Shown here: positions 8,446-16,833 of the stretch, piece by piece | Position numbering within the stretch: the first letter of the stretch is position 1 | Layout: each line of letters begins with the position of its first letter | Position numbers and translations under genes: made by a program | The notes under the pieces: model-generated | The model's input: only the letters and a program-made list of their open reading frames with translations | Told to the model about the DNA's origin: nothing | Database searches by the model: none | Source of the DNA: Klenkia brasiliensis | Lineage (GTDB): Bacteria > Actinomycetota > Actinomycetes > Mycobacteriales > Geodermatophilaceae | Direction of reading: 5' to 3' | Assembly (NCBI RefSeq): GCF_900100695.1 | Contig: NZ_FNCF01000001.1 | Location: 526,060 to 590,059, forward strand | Length of the DNA: 64,000 nucleotides

Positions 8446-9846
8446 ATGACGACCACCGCACCCTCCCCCCGCGCCACCGGCCTCCGGTTCCCGCCCGGCT
8501 TCACCTTCGGCGCGGCCACCGCCGCCTACCAGATCGAGGGCGCCGTCACCGCCGACGGCCGCGGTCCCTCGATCTGGGACACCTTCAGCCACACCCCCGG
8601 CACCACCTTCCAGGGCCACACCGGTGACGTGGCCGTCGAGCACCACAGCCGCTACCCCGAGGACGTCGCGCTGATGGCCGAGCTGGGGCTGTCGGCCTAC
8701 CGGTTTTCCACCTCGTGGTCGCGGGTGCTGCCCGAGGGCGCCGGCCGGGTCGAGCAGCGCGGGCTGGATATCTACTCCCGCCTGGTCGACGAGCTGCTCG
8801 GCGCCGGCGTCGAGCCCTGGCTGACGCTCTACCACTGGGACCTGCCGCAGGCCCTGCAGGACCGCGGCGGGTGGACCGACCGGGACACCGCGCACCGGTT
8901 CGCCGACTACGCGCAGGTGCTGCACGGCGCGCTCGGTGACCGGGTGACCCACTGGTCGACCCTGAACGAGCCGATGTGCAGCGCGCTGCTGGGCCACATG
9001 GCCGGCCAGCACGCGCCGGGGGTGCGCGACGCCGTGGCCGCCTCCCGGGCCACCCACCACCTGCTGCTCGCGCACGGCCTGGGCACCCGGGCGCTGCGCG
9101 AGCAGGGCGCCACCTCGCTGGGGCTGACGCTGAACTTCACGCCGATGACCCCGGCCACCGACTCCCCCACCGACGTCGACGCCGCCCGGCGCTGCGACGG
9201 CCAGCAGAACCGGATGTTCGTGACGCCGGTGGTGACCGGCGCCTACCCGGCCGACGTGGTCGCCGACCTCGAGGCCGCCGGCGCCCCGCTGCCCGTGCAG
9301 GACGGCGACCTCGAGGTCATCGCCGCGCCGCTGGACTGGCTGGGCGTGAACTACTACTTCAGCTCCGTCGTCCGGGACACCGGCGCCCCCACCGGCGGGC
9401 ACTCCCCCTTCATCGGCGCCGGGCAGATCGAGGACCTCGAGCCCGAGGGCCCCACCACCACGATGGGCTGGGGCATCGACGCACCGGCGTTCACCGCGCT
9501 GCTGCGCTGGCTGGGGTCGCTGGCGCCGGACCTGCCGCTGGTGGTCACCGAGAACGGGTCCGCCTGGCCCGACGAGGTCTCCTCCGACGGCCGGGTGCAC
9601 GACCCGGAGCGGGTGGCCTACCTGCTCGAGCACCTCGCCGCGGTGGCCGACGCGGTCGACGCCGGGGTCGACGTCCGGGGGTACTTCGCCTGGTCGCTGC
9701 TGGACAACTACGAGTGGGCCCGCGGGTACGCCCAGCGCTTCGGCATCGTGCACGTGGACTACGCGACCCAGGTGCGGACGCCGAAGGACAGCGCCCTGGT
9801 CTACGCCGACGTGCTGCGGGAACATCGGGCGGCGTCGATGCCTTAG
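8446..9846 (+). CDS. Family GH1 beta-glucosidase
   Basis: 466 residues, a typical length for bacterial GH1 enzymes. The (beta/alpha)8 fold begins FPPGFTFGAATAAYQIEGA. The acid/base Glu175 lies in TLNEP and the nucleophile Glu369 in VTENGSAW. The C-terminal motif GYFAWSLLDNYEWARGY supplies aglycone and sugar contacts. There is no signal peptide, so the enzyme cleaves imported disaccharides in the cytosol to glucose. The Shine-Dalgarno sequence is AAAGG at 8435-8439. It is the last gene of the operon; the stop codon overlaps a TAGGGT hexamer that may promote the pirin genes. Confidence 0.95.
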   Translation: MTTTAPSPRATGLRFPPGFTFGAATAAYQIEGAVTADGRGPSIWDTFSHTPGTTFQGHTGDVAVEHHSRYPEDVALMAELGLSAYRFSTSWSRVLPEGAGRVEQRGLDIYSRLVDELLGAGVEPWLTLYHWDLPQALQDRGGWTDRDTAHRFADYAQVLHGALGDRVTHWSTLNEPMCSALLGHMAGQHAPGVRDAVAASRATHHLLLAHGLGTRALREQGATSLGLTLNFTPMTPATDSPTDVDAARRCDGQQNRMFVTPVVTGAYPADVVADLEAAGAPLPVQDGDLEVIAAPLDWLGVNYYFSSVVRDTGAPTGGHSPFIGAGQIEDLEPEGPTTTMGWGIDAPAFTALLRWLGSLAPDLPLVVTENGSAWPDEVSSDGRVHDPERVAYLLEHLAAVADAVDAGVDVRGYFAWSLLDNYEWARGYAQRFGIVHVDYATQVRTPKDSALVYADVLREHRAASMP

Positions 9847-9876
9847 GGTGGCCGACAGGTAGTTGAGCACTCAACT
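9844..9876 (+). promoter_or_regulatory. Pirin promoter with MarR-type operator
   Basis: TAGGGT (9844-9849) is a plausible -10. Directly downstream, 9861-9876 is the palindrome AGTTGAG-CA-CTCAACT with perfect seven-base arms, covering the expected transcription start. The TTGAG-N2-CTCAA form and spacing are typical of MarR-family operators. The regulator is not identified; a MarR gene lies at 39.1 kb but no link is shown. Confidence 0.65.
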
Positions 9877-9888
9877 CAGGAGGTCGGG

Positions 9889-10890
9889 ATGCCCGCCGTC
9901 ACCGTCGAGGACACCACCACGCTGGCCCGGGTCCCGGTGCCCGCGCCGAGGACCGTGCGCCGCCGGGTCCGCTCGGTCACCACCGCGCCGCGCGGGTTCG
10001 AGGGCGAGGGGTTCCCGGTCCGCCGGGCCTTCGCCGGGGTCGACCTGCGCGACCTCGACCCGTTCATCCACATGGACCAGATGGGCGAGGTCGAGTACGC
10101 GCCGGGTGAGCCCAAGGGCACCTCGTGGCACCCGCACCGGGGCTTCGAGACCGTCACCTACATCATCGACGGCACCTTCGAGCACGCCGACAGCCACGGC
10201 GGCGGCGGGTCGATCACCAACGGCGACACGCAGTGGATGACCGCCGGCGGCGGCGTGCTGCACATCGAGCGGCCGCCGGAGTCGCTGGTGGTCAGCGGTG
10301 GGCTGTTCCACGGCCTGCAGCTGTGGGTCAACCTGCCGCAGGCGCAGAAGTGGGTGGAGCCCCGCTACCAGGACCTGCGCGCCGACCAGGCCGTGCTGCT
10401 GGCCAGCCCGGACGCCGGGGCGTTCCTGCGGGTGATCGCCGGCGACGTGGGCGGCCACGCCGGGCCGGGGACGACCTACACCCCGATGGCGATGGTGCAC
10501 GCCACCATCGCGCCCGGGGCCACCCTCGACCTGCCGTGGGACCCCTCGTTCAACGCGCTGGTCTACGTGCTCAGCGGCAACGGCAAGGTCGGCATCGACG
10601 ACCACCCGGTCACCGGCGGGCAGCTGGCGGTCTTCGGCCCCGGCGACACGATCACCGTCAAGGGCGCCGAGCACCAGGACAGCCGCACCCCGGCGCTGGA
10701 CGTGGTCATCCTCGGCGGCCGGCCGATCCGCGAGCCGATCGCCATGTACGGGCCGTTCGTGATGAACACCCGGCAGGAGGTCATGGACGCCTTCACCGAC
10801 TTCCAGGCCGGCCGGCTGGGCAGCATCCCGGCCGCGCACGTGCCGCACACGGGGGTGCGCGACACCGTCGACGTCGGCCAGGACTCCTGA
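9889..10890 (+). CDS. Pirin family protein (first of two)
   Basis: 333 residues with AGGAGG at 9878-9883. Bicupin fold: the N-terminal cupin carries the metal-binding HPHRGFETV and the later HIE of the pirin H-x-H...H...E set, and the C-terminal cupin contains LVYVLSGNGKVGI. Pirins bind iron and in several species act as redox-sensing regulators or quercetinase-like dioxygenases; which applies here is unknown. An N-terminal extension of about 40 residues precedes the cupin, and the second pirin follows with only one base between. Control by a MarR-type repressor is suggested by the palindrome upstream. Confidence 0.88.
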   Translation: MPAVTVEDTTTLARVPVPAPRTVRRRVRSVTTAPRGFEGEGFPVRRAFAGVDLRDLDPFIHMDQMGEVEYAPGEPKGTSWHPHRGFETVTYIIDGTFEHADSHGGGGSITNGDTQWMTAGGGVLHIERPPESLVVSGGLFHGLQLWVNLPQAQKWVEPRYQDLRADQAVLLASPDAGAFLRVIAGDVGGHAGPGTTYTPMAMVHATIAPGATLDLPWDPSFNALVYVLSGNGKVGIDDHPVTGGQLAVFGPGDTITVKGAEHQDSRTPALDVVILGGRPIREPIAMYGPFVMNTRQEVMDAFTDFQAGRLGSIPAAHVPHTGVRDTVDVGQDS

Positions 10891-10891
10891 C

Positions 10892-11860
10892 GTGAGCGAC
10901 CTCGAGCCCCGGCCCGCCCCGCACGTGCTCGGGGGGCTGGGGCCCGTGGCACCGCGCCCGGTCCTGGACCTGCTGCCCGGCAAGACCGTCACCCTGGGCG
11001 AGCGGATGCAGGTCCGCCGGCTGCTGCCCACGCTGGGCCGCCGGATGGTCGGGCCCTGGGCCTTCGTCGACCACTACGGCCCCGACGACATCTCCGTCGG
11101 CGACGGCATGCAGGTCATCCCGCACCCGCACACCGGGCTGCAGACGGTGTCCTGGCTGATCGAGGGCCGGGTGCACCACAAGGACTCCCTCGGCAGCGAC
11201 GTCTCCTTCGGCCCGGGTGAGCTGGCGCTCATGACGGCCGGGCACGGCATCAGCCACTCCGAGCAGTCCCCGGTCCCCCACCCCCGCCTGCTGCAGGGCG
11301 CGCAGCTGTGGGTGGCGCTGCCCGACGCCTCCCGCGACACCGCGCCGGCCTTCGAGCACCACGCCGTCCTGCCCGGCTTCGACGTCGACGGCGTGCGGGC
11401 CACGGTCCTCATGGGGTCGCTGGCCGGGGCGACCTCCCCGGGCACCGCGTGGTCGCCGATGGTCGGCGTCGACCTGGCGCTGGACGCCGGCGCCGACGTC
11501 GAGGTGCCGCTGGAGCCCGGCTTCGAGCACGCCGTGCTCGCGTCGTCGGGGTCCTCGGTGGTCGAGGGCGCCCCGGTCGAGCACGGCTCGATGCTCTACC
11601 TCGGCACCGGACGGCGGACGCTGCGCGTGTCCGCCTCCGCCCCCTCGCGCCTGCTGCTGCTGGGCGGCGAGCCGTTCGAGGAGCAGATCGTGATGTGGTG
11701 GAACTTCGTCGGCCGCGAGGGCGACGAGGTGGCCGGGTTCCGCGAGCAGTGGGAGGCCGGGGAGCGGTTCGGCCACGTCGAGGGCTTCGAGGACGGCGAA
11801 CGCACGCCCGCCCCGCCGATGCCCCCGGTGCCGCTCAAGCCCCGCGGCCGCGAGCGCTAG
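10892..11860 (+). CDS. Pirin family protein (second of two)
   Basis: 322 residues from GTG 10892, one base after the first pirin stop. The N-terminal cupin has HPHTGLQTVSWLIEGRVHHKDS and GHGISHSE as metal ligands. It differs substantially from its neighbour, so it is an old paralogue rather than a recent duplicate. The C-terminal half has LLLLGGEPFEEQIVMWWNF, a pirin hallmark. Co-translation suggests the two act together or form a heteromer (inference). Its stop overlaps the convergent TPM gene stop by three bases. Confidence 0.9.
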   Translation: MSDLEPRPAPHVLGGLGPVAPRPVLDLLPGKTVTLGERMQVRRLLPTLGRRMVGPWAFVDHYGPDDISVGDGMQVIPHPHTGLQTVSWLIEGRVHHKDSLGSDVSFGPGELALMTAGHGISHSEQSPVPHPRLLQGAQLWVALPDASRDTAPAFEHHAVLPGFDVDGVRATVLMGSLAGATSPGTAWSPMVGVDLALDAGADVEVPLEPGFEHAVLASSGSSVVEGAPVEHGSMLYLGTGRRTLRVSASAPSRLLLLGGEPFEEQIVMWWNFVGREGDEVAGFREQWEAGERFGHVEGFEDGERTPAPPMPPVPLKPRGRER

Positions 11861-13896
11861 AAACCCCCACCGTCCCCGAAGTCCCCGCCGCCGAAGTCGC
11901 CGCCACCCCCGAAGTCGCCGTCCCCGCCGCCGTAACCCCCTCCGAAGCCGCCGCCGAGGCCGCCGAAGAGGATGTTGCCCAGCGCCGCGCCGGCGATGCC
12001 GCCGATCATGGCCTCGCCCACGCTCCCGCCACGCCGACCGTAGCCACGGCCGTACCCGCCGGGGGCGTAGCCGCCGTACTGGTCGTAGCCCGCGGCGCCC
12101 TGCTGGTACGCCTGCACGTCGCGCTGGGCGGCGGCCAGGGCCTCCTGCGCCATGCGCTGCGCCTGCTGGGCCTCGCGCAGCGCCGAGACCGGGTCCTTCG
12201 CGGCGGCGAGCCGGTTGGCCTCGTCCAGGTGCCGGTCGGCCTCGGCCAGCCGGGTGCGGGCCTGCGCACCCACCGCGCCGCGGCGGGTGGCCACGTAGTC
12301 GCTGGTGGCGTCGACCGCCGCGGCCGCGGCGGTCAGCGCCTGGCCCAGGTGGGCCAGCGCCCGCTCCTGCTGCTGGCGGGCGTCGCGGGCCGGCTCGAGC
12401 GCGGACTCCAGCGCCTGGTCGGCGTCGTCGAGCGCGCGGGTGGTCGCGACCGGGTCGGGCAGCTGCCCGGCCGGGGTCGGCCGCAGCGCCGCGGTGAGCG
12501 CGGACTCCGCGCGGGCCAGCTGCTCACGCAGGCCGGGGGTGTCCACCCCGCGCTCCAGCAGGGCCCGCGCCTCGGCGATGTCCCGCTCGGTCTCCTCGCG
12601 CACCGCGGCGAACCGTTCGGGGGCGGCCTGCAGGTCGGCGACCAGCTTGTCGACCGCGGCGAGCAGCCGGCGGGCCTGGGCCAGCGCCTCCTCGGCGGCG
12701 CGGACCGCCGGGACCGCACCGGGCCGGCGGCCGGCGGCCAGCTCCTCCCGGCCGTGCGCGACCGCGCGCCGGGCCAGCTCGACCCGCTCGCCGGCCTCGC
12801 GGCCGTTGTCGGCGACCGCGTCCCAGGTGGAGCGGGCGTACCGGCCGGCCAGGTCGGCGAGGGTCTGCTCGGCGGGGGCGATGCGCCCGGCCACCTGGTC
12901 GATCTGGGGCTCGAGGCGCTGCAGCGCGGCCGGCGCGTCCTCCTCCAGGCGCCGCAGCTCGCGGTGCGCCGAGGCCTGCTGCTGCAGCCGCGCCCGCGCC
13001 GACCCGGTGAGGGCCAGCAGCTCGGCGAGCATCCGCCGCTGCGTGGGCTCGTCCTCCGGGACCTCGTCGTCCAGCTCCTGCCGGATCTGGAAGGCCTGAG
13101 CAAGCTCGTCGCGCGACTCCTGCAGCGCGGCCGCCGAGGCGGTCACCGACTCGGGCCCGTACTGGGCCCGGGCGTAGTCGACGTCGATGGCACTGGTCTT
13201 CACGGCCTCGTCCAGCGACAGCAGCTCCGCGCTGGCCCGGTAGTGCAGGTCCTGGGTGGGCGTGCCGTGGAACGGGTCGCGGGCGGCCTCCTCGGCGGCG
13301 GCGATCTCCGCGGCCCGGGCGCGGGAGGCCGCCAGCACCTTCTTCTTCCGGCGGTTGCGGGCCAGGGCGTAGCCGCCGGCGCCGAGGACGGCGAGACCGA
13401 CCAGCCCGCCGAACACGTAGGTCCCGGTGTCGCTGGGCTGGAGTTCCTGCGCGAGCGTGGTCGCCGCGCCCGCCCAGTCCTGCTGCGACAGGAGGGGCTC
13501 GACGTCGCTGGCGACGATCGAGTTGAGCTGGTCCAGGGAGGTGGCGCCGTTGTCGTTGCCGGCGAGGCTGTAGTTCCGGTCGTCCACAGCGACGGCGAAG
13601 AGCACGTCGTTCCCGCCGAGGCCGCGCAACTGGTAGGCCTGCTCGGCCCAATCGCCGGAGCTGGCCCCGTCGAAGGTGTCGACGTACACCACGAACAGCT
13701 GCGTGCCGTCCTCGGTCTGCAGCTGCTGCAGGGCGTCGGTGACCTGCGCCTCCTGACCACCGTCCAGCACGTCGGCGGTGTCGGTCAGCTGGCTCGTCGG
13801 CGCGAAGGGCTCCTCGGCCAGCGCCGGACCGGCCCCCGTGAGGGCGACGACGAGACCCAGGGCGGAACCGGCCAGCAGGCGAAGCGGGAGGCGCAT
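11857..13896 (-). CDS. TPM-domain membrane protein with long coiled coil and Gly-rich tail
   Basis: 679 residues. Signal peptide (residues 1-30, ending GPALAEE), an extracytoplasmic TPM domain (about 33-150; LTDTADVLDGGQEAQVTDAL, FAVAVDDRNYSLA), one membrane segment (about 158-175) followed by basic NRRKKK, then roughly 430 residues of Ala/Glu/Arg-rich coiled coil inside the cell. It ends in a Gly/Tyr/Phe tail rich in GGGY and GGGDFG. TPM domains occur in YgcG-like proteins and in photosystem II repair factors; no enzymatic role is assigned here. Length and coiled coil far exceed ordinary YgcG proteins. Stop-overlapping neighbour: pirin 2. Confidence 0.8.
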   Translation of the reverse strand: MRLPLRLLAGSALGLVVALTGAGPALAEEPFAPTSQLTDTADVLDGGQEAQVTDALQQLQTEDGTQLFVVYVDTFDGASSGDWAEQAYQLRGLGGNDVLFAVAVDDRNYSLAGNDNGATSLDQLNSIVASDVEPLLSQQDWAGAATTLAQELQPSDTGTYVFGGLVGLAVLGAGGYALARNRRKKKVLAASRARAAEIAAAEEAARDPFHGTPTQDLHYRASAELLSLDEAVKTSAIDVDYARAQYGPESVTASAAALQESRDELAQAFQIRQELDDEVPEDEPTQRRMLAELLALTGSARARLQQQASAHRELRRLEEDAPAALQRLEPQIDQVAGRIAPAEQTLADLAGRYARSTWDAVADNGREAGERVELARRAVAHGREELAAGRRPGAVPAVRAAEEALAQARRLLAAVDKLVADLQAAPERFAAVREETERDIAEARALLERGVDTPGLREQLARAESALTAALRPTPAGQLPDPVATTRALDDADQALESALEPARDARQQQERALAHLGQALTAAAAAVDATSDYVATRRGAVGAQARTRLAEADRHLDEANRLAAAKDPVSALREAQQAQRMAQEALAAAQRDVQAYQQGAAGYDQYGGYAPGGYGRGYGRRGGSVGEAMIGGIAGAALGNILFGGLGGGFGGGYGGGDGDFGGGGDFGGGDFGDGGGF

Positions 13897-13961
13897 GCCC
13901 CCATCGTCCCCGTCCCGGGACGACGCCGCCGCAGCGCCTCGGGCCGGCGGCCCCGGGCAGG

Positions 13962-15971
13962 TCAGAAGCGGCCGCCCCGGCTGCGGCGGCCACCCGACCG
14001 GCTGCCGCCGGACCGCCGGCCCGACGACGACCGGGAGGACGACCGGGACGACGAGGAGCGCGACCGGCCCGAGGAGCGGGAGGACCGGCCACCGCCCCAC
14101 GAGCCGCCGGAGCTCCACCCGCCGGAGGACCCACCCCAGCCCGAGCCGCCACCCCACCCGGTGTCGCGCTCCTGCGCGACGCGGCGGGCGGCGTCCAGGT
14201 CGGCCTGCAGCTGCTGCCGGGCCGCGTCCGCGGCGCCCCGCGCGGCGACGGCGGCGGCCAGCGCGGCGACCGGGTCGACCCCGGCGGTGCTCTCGGCCGC
14301 GGTGAGCTGCTGCTCGGCGGCGGTCAGCCGGGTGCGGGCCGAGCTGCCGATCGAGCTGCCGCCCAGCGACAGCCGGCCGCGGACGTCGCCCACCGCCGCC
14401 CGCGCCGAGGCCAGCGCGGCGGGCAGCTGCTCGACGGCCTTCGCGGTGCGCTCGCGGGCCTGGTCCACCGACAGCAGCGCGGCGTCAAGCACGGCGTCGG
14501 CCTCGGTCAGCCGGGTGAGCGCGGTGAGCGGGTCGCGCGGCGTCGTCCGGAAGGCCTGCTCCGCGGCGGTGCGGGCGGCCCCGGCGGAGGAGAGCACTCC
14601 CGCCGCGTCGCCTCCGCCGGCGGCGGCGAGCTCGGCCGGCGGCACGGTCTGCAGCCGGGCGAGCTCGGTGTCGACCTCGGCCAGCAGCCGGGGCACCTCG
14701 GTGTCGGCCGCGGCGAGCCGCTGCTCGTGCCGGCCGACGCCGTCCAGCAGCGTCTGCGCCGCGGTGACGGCGGCCTCGCAGGCGTGCACCGGGCCGACCG
14801 CCTGGCCGCTCGTGCCGGCCGCCACCGCCTGCTGCCCGGCGGCCAGCGCCGCCTCGGCCGCGGCGACGGCCTGCTCGGCGCGGGGCAGTAGGTCGGCCAC
14901 CTCGGCGGTCGACGCCGGGGCGTAGCGCTGCTGGAGCGACGCCACTCGGGTGGCCTCCCCGGGCAGCCGCCCGCGCAGCGCGGTCACCCGGCCGGCCAGG
15001 CCGGCGAGCACCTGCGGGGCGGTGTTCTGCAGGTCGCGCAGCGCGGCGAAGTCGGCGGCCGCGGCGTCCAGGCGGGTGTCCGCGGCGTGCAGCAGCTCCA
15101 GCTGCTCGGCCAGCTTCTCCCGCACCGCCCGGTCCTCCGTCGGGGTGTCCGGCGTCTCGACCAGGTCGAGCTCCTGCTGGAGGGCGAACGCACGGTCCAG
15201 CTCGCCGCGGGCTGTGGCCAGGGTCGCGGCGTGCTCGGCGACCGGCTGCTCGCCGAACTGCAGCCGGCCGTAGTCGAGGTCCAGCTGGCTGGCCCGCACG
15301 GCCTCGTCGACCTCGAGCAGGCCGCTGCCGACCCGGTTGCGCAGCTGCTCGGTGGTCTCGTCGGGGAACGGGCCGCTGCGGCGCACGGCGTCGGCCTCCG
15401 CGGCGGCCCGGCGCCGACGGCGGACCAGCAGGTACCCGCCGCCGCCCACGGCGGCCGCGCCGACGACGCCGGCCAGCACGTACTGCGGGGTCCGGCTGGG
15501 CCGCAGCTCGTCGGTGAGCGCCTGCACGCCGCCGACCCAGTCCTGGTCCCGGAGGCGGTCCTCGACGGCGGCGGTGAGGTCGGCGAACTGCGCGTCGTCG
15601 ACCAGCTCGTAGGACGCCGACACCGAGAACGACCGGTCCTGCACGGCCACCGCGAGCAGCACGTCGTCGTCGCCGAGGTCCGACAGCCGGGCGGCCTGCT
15701 CGGTCCAGTCGTCGGCCGCGGTGCCGTCGAAGGAGTCGACGAAGGCCACGAAGACCTGGGTGCCCTGGTCGTCACGCAACCCGTCGACCGCCTGCTGGAC
15801 GGCGGACCGGTCGGCGTCGGAGAGCACCCCGGCGTCGTCGGTGACCTCGCCGGCCAGCCGGGACGGCGCCTCCGCCGCGGCCGGGCCGGCCAGCAGCACC
15901 GGCCCCACCACCAGCGCGAGGGCGACCGCCAGGCGGAGCGGGACGGGCAGCACGGCACGGCGTCGTGGCAT
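13962..15971 (-). CDS. TPM-domain membrane protein, tandem paralogue with Ser/Arg/Gly tail
   Basis: 669 residues, same order as the downstream neighbour: signal peptide (residues 1-33), TPM domain (about 37-155; VTDDAGVLSDADRSAVQQAV), one membrane segment (about 163-178), basic VRRRRR, then a long coiled coil. The C-terminus differs: WGGG/SSRSS repeats rather than GGY/GGF. Aligned segments (DDWTEQAARLSDLGDDDVLL here versus GDWAEQAYQLRGLGGNDVLF) and a shared LDLDYGRLQFG/IDVDYARAQYG block show a tandem duplication. The start ATG 15971 is the one giving a clean signal peptide. The two genes lie 65 bases apart and are probably co-transcribed. Confidence 0.8.
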   Translation of the reverse strand: MPRRRAVLPVPLRLAVALALVVGPVLLAGPAAAEAPSRLAGEVTDDAGVLSDADRSAVQQAVDGLRDDQGTQVFVAFVDSFDGTAADDWTEQAARLSDLGDDDVLLAVAVQDRSFSVSASYELVDDAQFADLTAAVEDRLRDQDWVGGVQALTDELRPSRTPQYVLAGVVGAAAVGGGGYLLVRRRRRAAAEADAVRRSGPFPDETTEQLRNRVGSGLLEVDEAVRASQLDLDYGRLQFGEQPVAEHAATLATARGELDRAFALQQELDLVETPDTPTEDRAVREKLAEQLELLHAADTRLDAAAADFAALRDLQNTAPQVLAGLAGRVTALRGRLPGEATRVASLQQRYAPASTAEVADLLPRAEQAVAAAEAALAAGQQAVAAGTSGQAVGPVHACEAAVTAAQTLLDGVGRHEQRLAAADTEVPRLLAEVDTELARLQTVPPAELAAAGGGDAAGVLSSAGAARTAAEQAFRTTPRDPLTALTRLTEADAVLDAALLSVDQARERTAKAVEQLPAALASARAAVGDVRGRLSLGGSSIGSSARTRLTAAEQQLTAAESTAGVDPVAALAAAVAARGAADAARQQLQADLDAARRVAQERDTGWGGGSGWGGSSGGWSSGGSWGGGRSSRSSGRSRSSSSRSSSRSSSGRRSGGSRSGGRRSRGGRF

Positions 15972-15997
15972 GCGGCCATCCTGGCGCACCACCCGGG

Positions 15998-16762
15998 TCA
16001 GCCGGCCTCGCCCGAGGTCTGCATGAGCGAGAACGCCGCGCCCTGCGGGTCGGCCACGACCGCGTAGCGGCCGTAGGCGGAGTCCTGCGCGGGCAGCAGC
16101 ACCGAGCCGCCCCGCTCGGTCACCGCGGCGACCACGGCGTCGGTGTCGGTGACCGCGAAGCAGACGCCCCAGCCGGGCACCGGCGAGTCCTCGACGGCGC
16201 CGAGCCCACCGAGCCAGCGGTCGCCCAACCGGAAGGTCTGGTAGTCGTCCATGCCCTCCACCTGGTCCCAGGACCAACCGAACAGCGCGGTGTAGAACTC
16301 CCGCGCGGCGGCCGGGTCGGTCACCGCGGCCTCGTTCCAGACCAGCGAGCCGTGCTCGTTGTACCGCTCGACGCCGGGGTGCTGGCCGGCCTGCCACAGC
16401 CCGAACACGGCCCCGGTCGGGTCGGCCAGCACGGCCAGCGAGCCCAGCGGGCCGACCTGGTCGGGGCCTGCGTGCACGGTGGCCCCCGCCGAGCGGGCGG
16501 TGGCCAGCGACGCCTCGAGGTCGTCGGTGGCGACGTAGGTCAGCCAGGCGGACGGCTGGCCCTCGCGCACGGTCGGCCCGAGGCCCGCCACCCGCGCGCC
16601 GTCGATGTCCGCGCTGGCGTAGCCCCCGAAGGCCGCGACGCCCTCGGGCAGGTGCCAGCCGAACACCTCGGCGTAGAAGGTGCGGGCGGCCGGCAGGTCG
16701 GTGCTGGCCAGGTCGATCCAGCACGGCGTGCCGGCGGGCCAGGGCGTGCTCCGGGTGGGCAT
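15998..16762 (-). CDS. Two-domain VOC (glyoxalase/bleomycin-resistance fold) protein
   Basis: 254 residues from ATG 16762 behind GAGGAGG. Two VOC modules: residues 10-120 (PCWIDLASTDLPAARTFYAE) and 135-250 (LVWNEAAVTDPAAAREFYTA). Each begins with the beta-alpha element that supplies a metal ligand. The tandem arrangement and GSVLLPAQD segment resemble the actinobacterial hydroxylase/CFP30-like proteins, whose activity is unproven. It follows the peptide-transporter ATPase gene by 71 bases on the same strand and may be a tail of that operon. No substrate can be named. Confidence 0.82.
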   Translation of the reverse strand: MPTRSTPWPAGTPCWIDLASTDLPAARTFYAEVFGWHLPEGVAAFGGYASADIDGARVAGLGPTVREGQPSAWLTYVATDDLEASLATARSAGATVHAGPDQVGPLGSLAVLADPTGAVFGLWQAGQHPGVERYNEHGSLVWNEAAVTDPAAAREFYTALFGWSWDQVEGMDDYQTFRLGDRWLGGLGAVEDSPVPGWGVCFAVTDTDAVVAAVTERGGSVLLPAQDSAYGRYAVVADPQGAAFSLMQTSGEAG

Positions 16763-16833
16763 CGGGTCCTCCTCGGTTCCGGTGGGGGGCACCCTCCCAC
16801 CGGGGTCCGACAGGAGTCCAGCGCCGCCCGCGG

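Noticed and set aside
11308-14925. A 1205-codon plus-strand open frame
   Set aside because: It runs antisense to pirin 2 and both TPM genes and is Arg/Gly/Pro/Val-skewed, as expected for a shadow frame in 74% GC DNA. The minus-strand genes have signal peptides and conserved domains.
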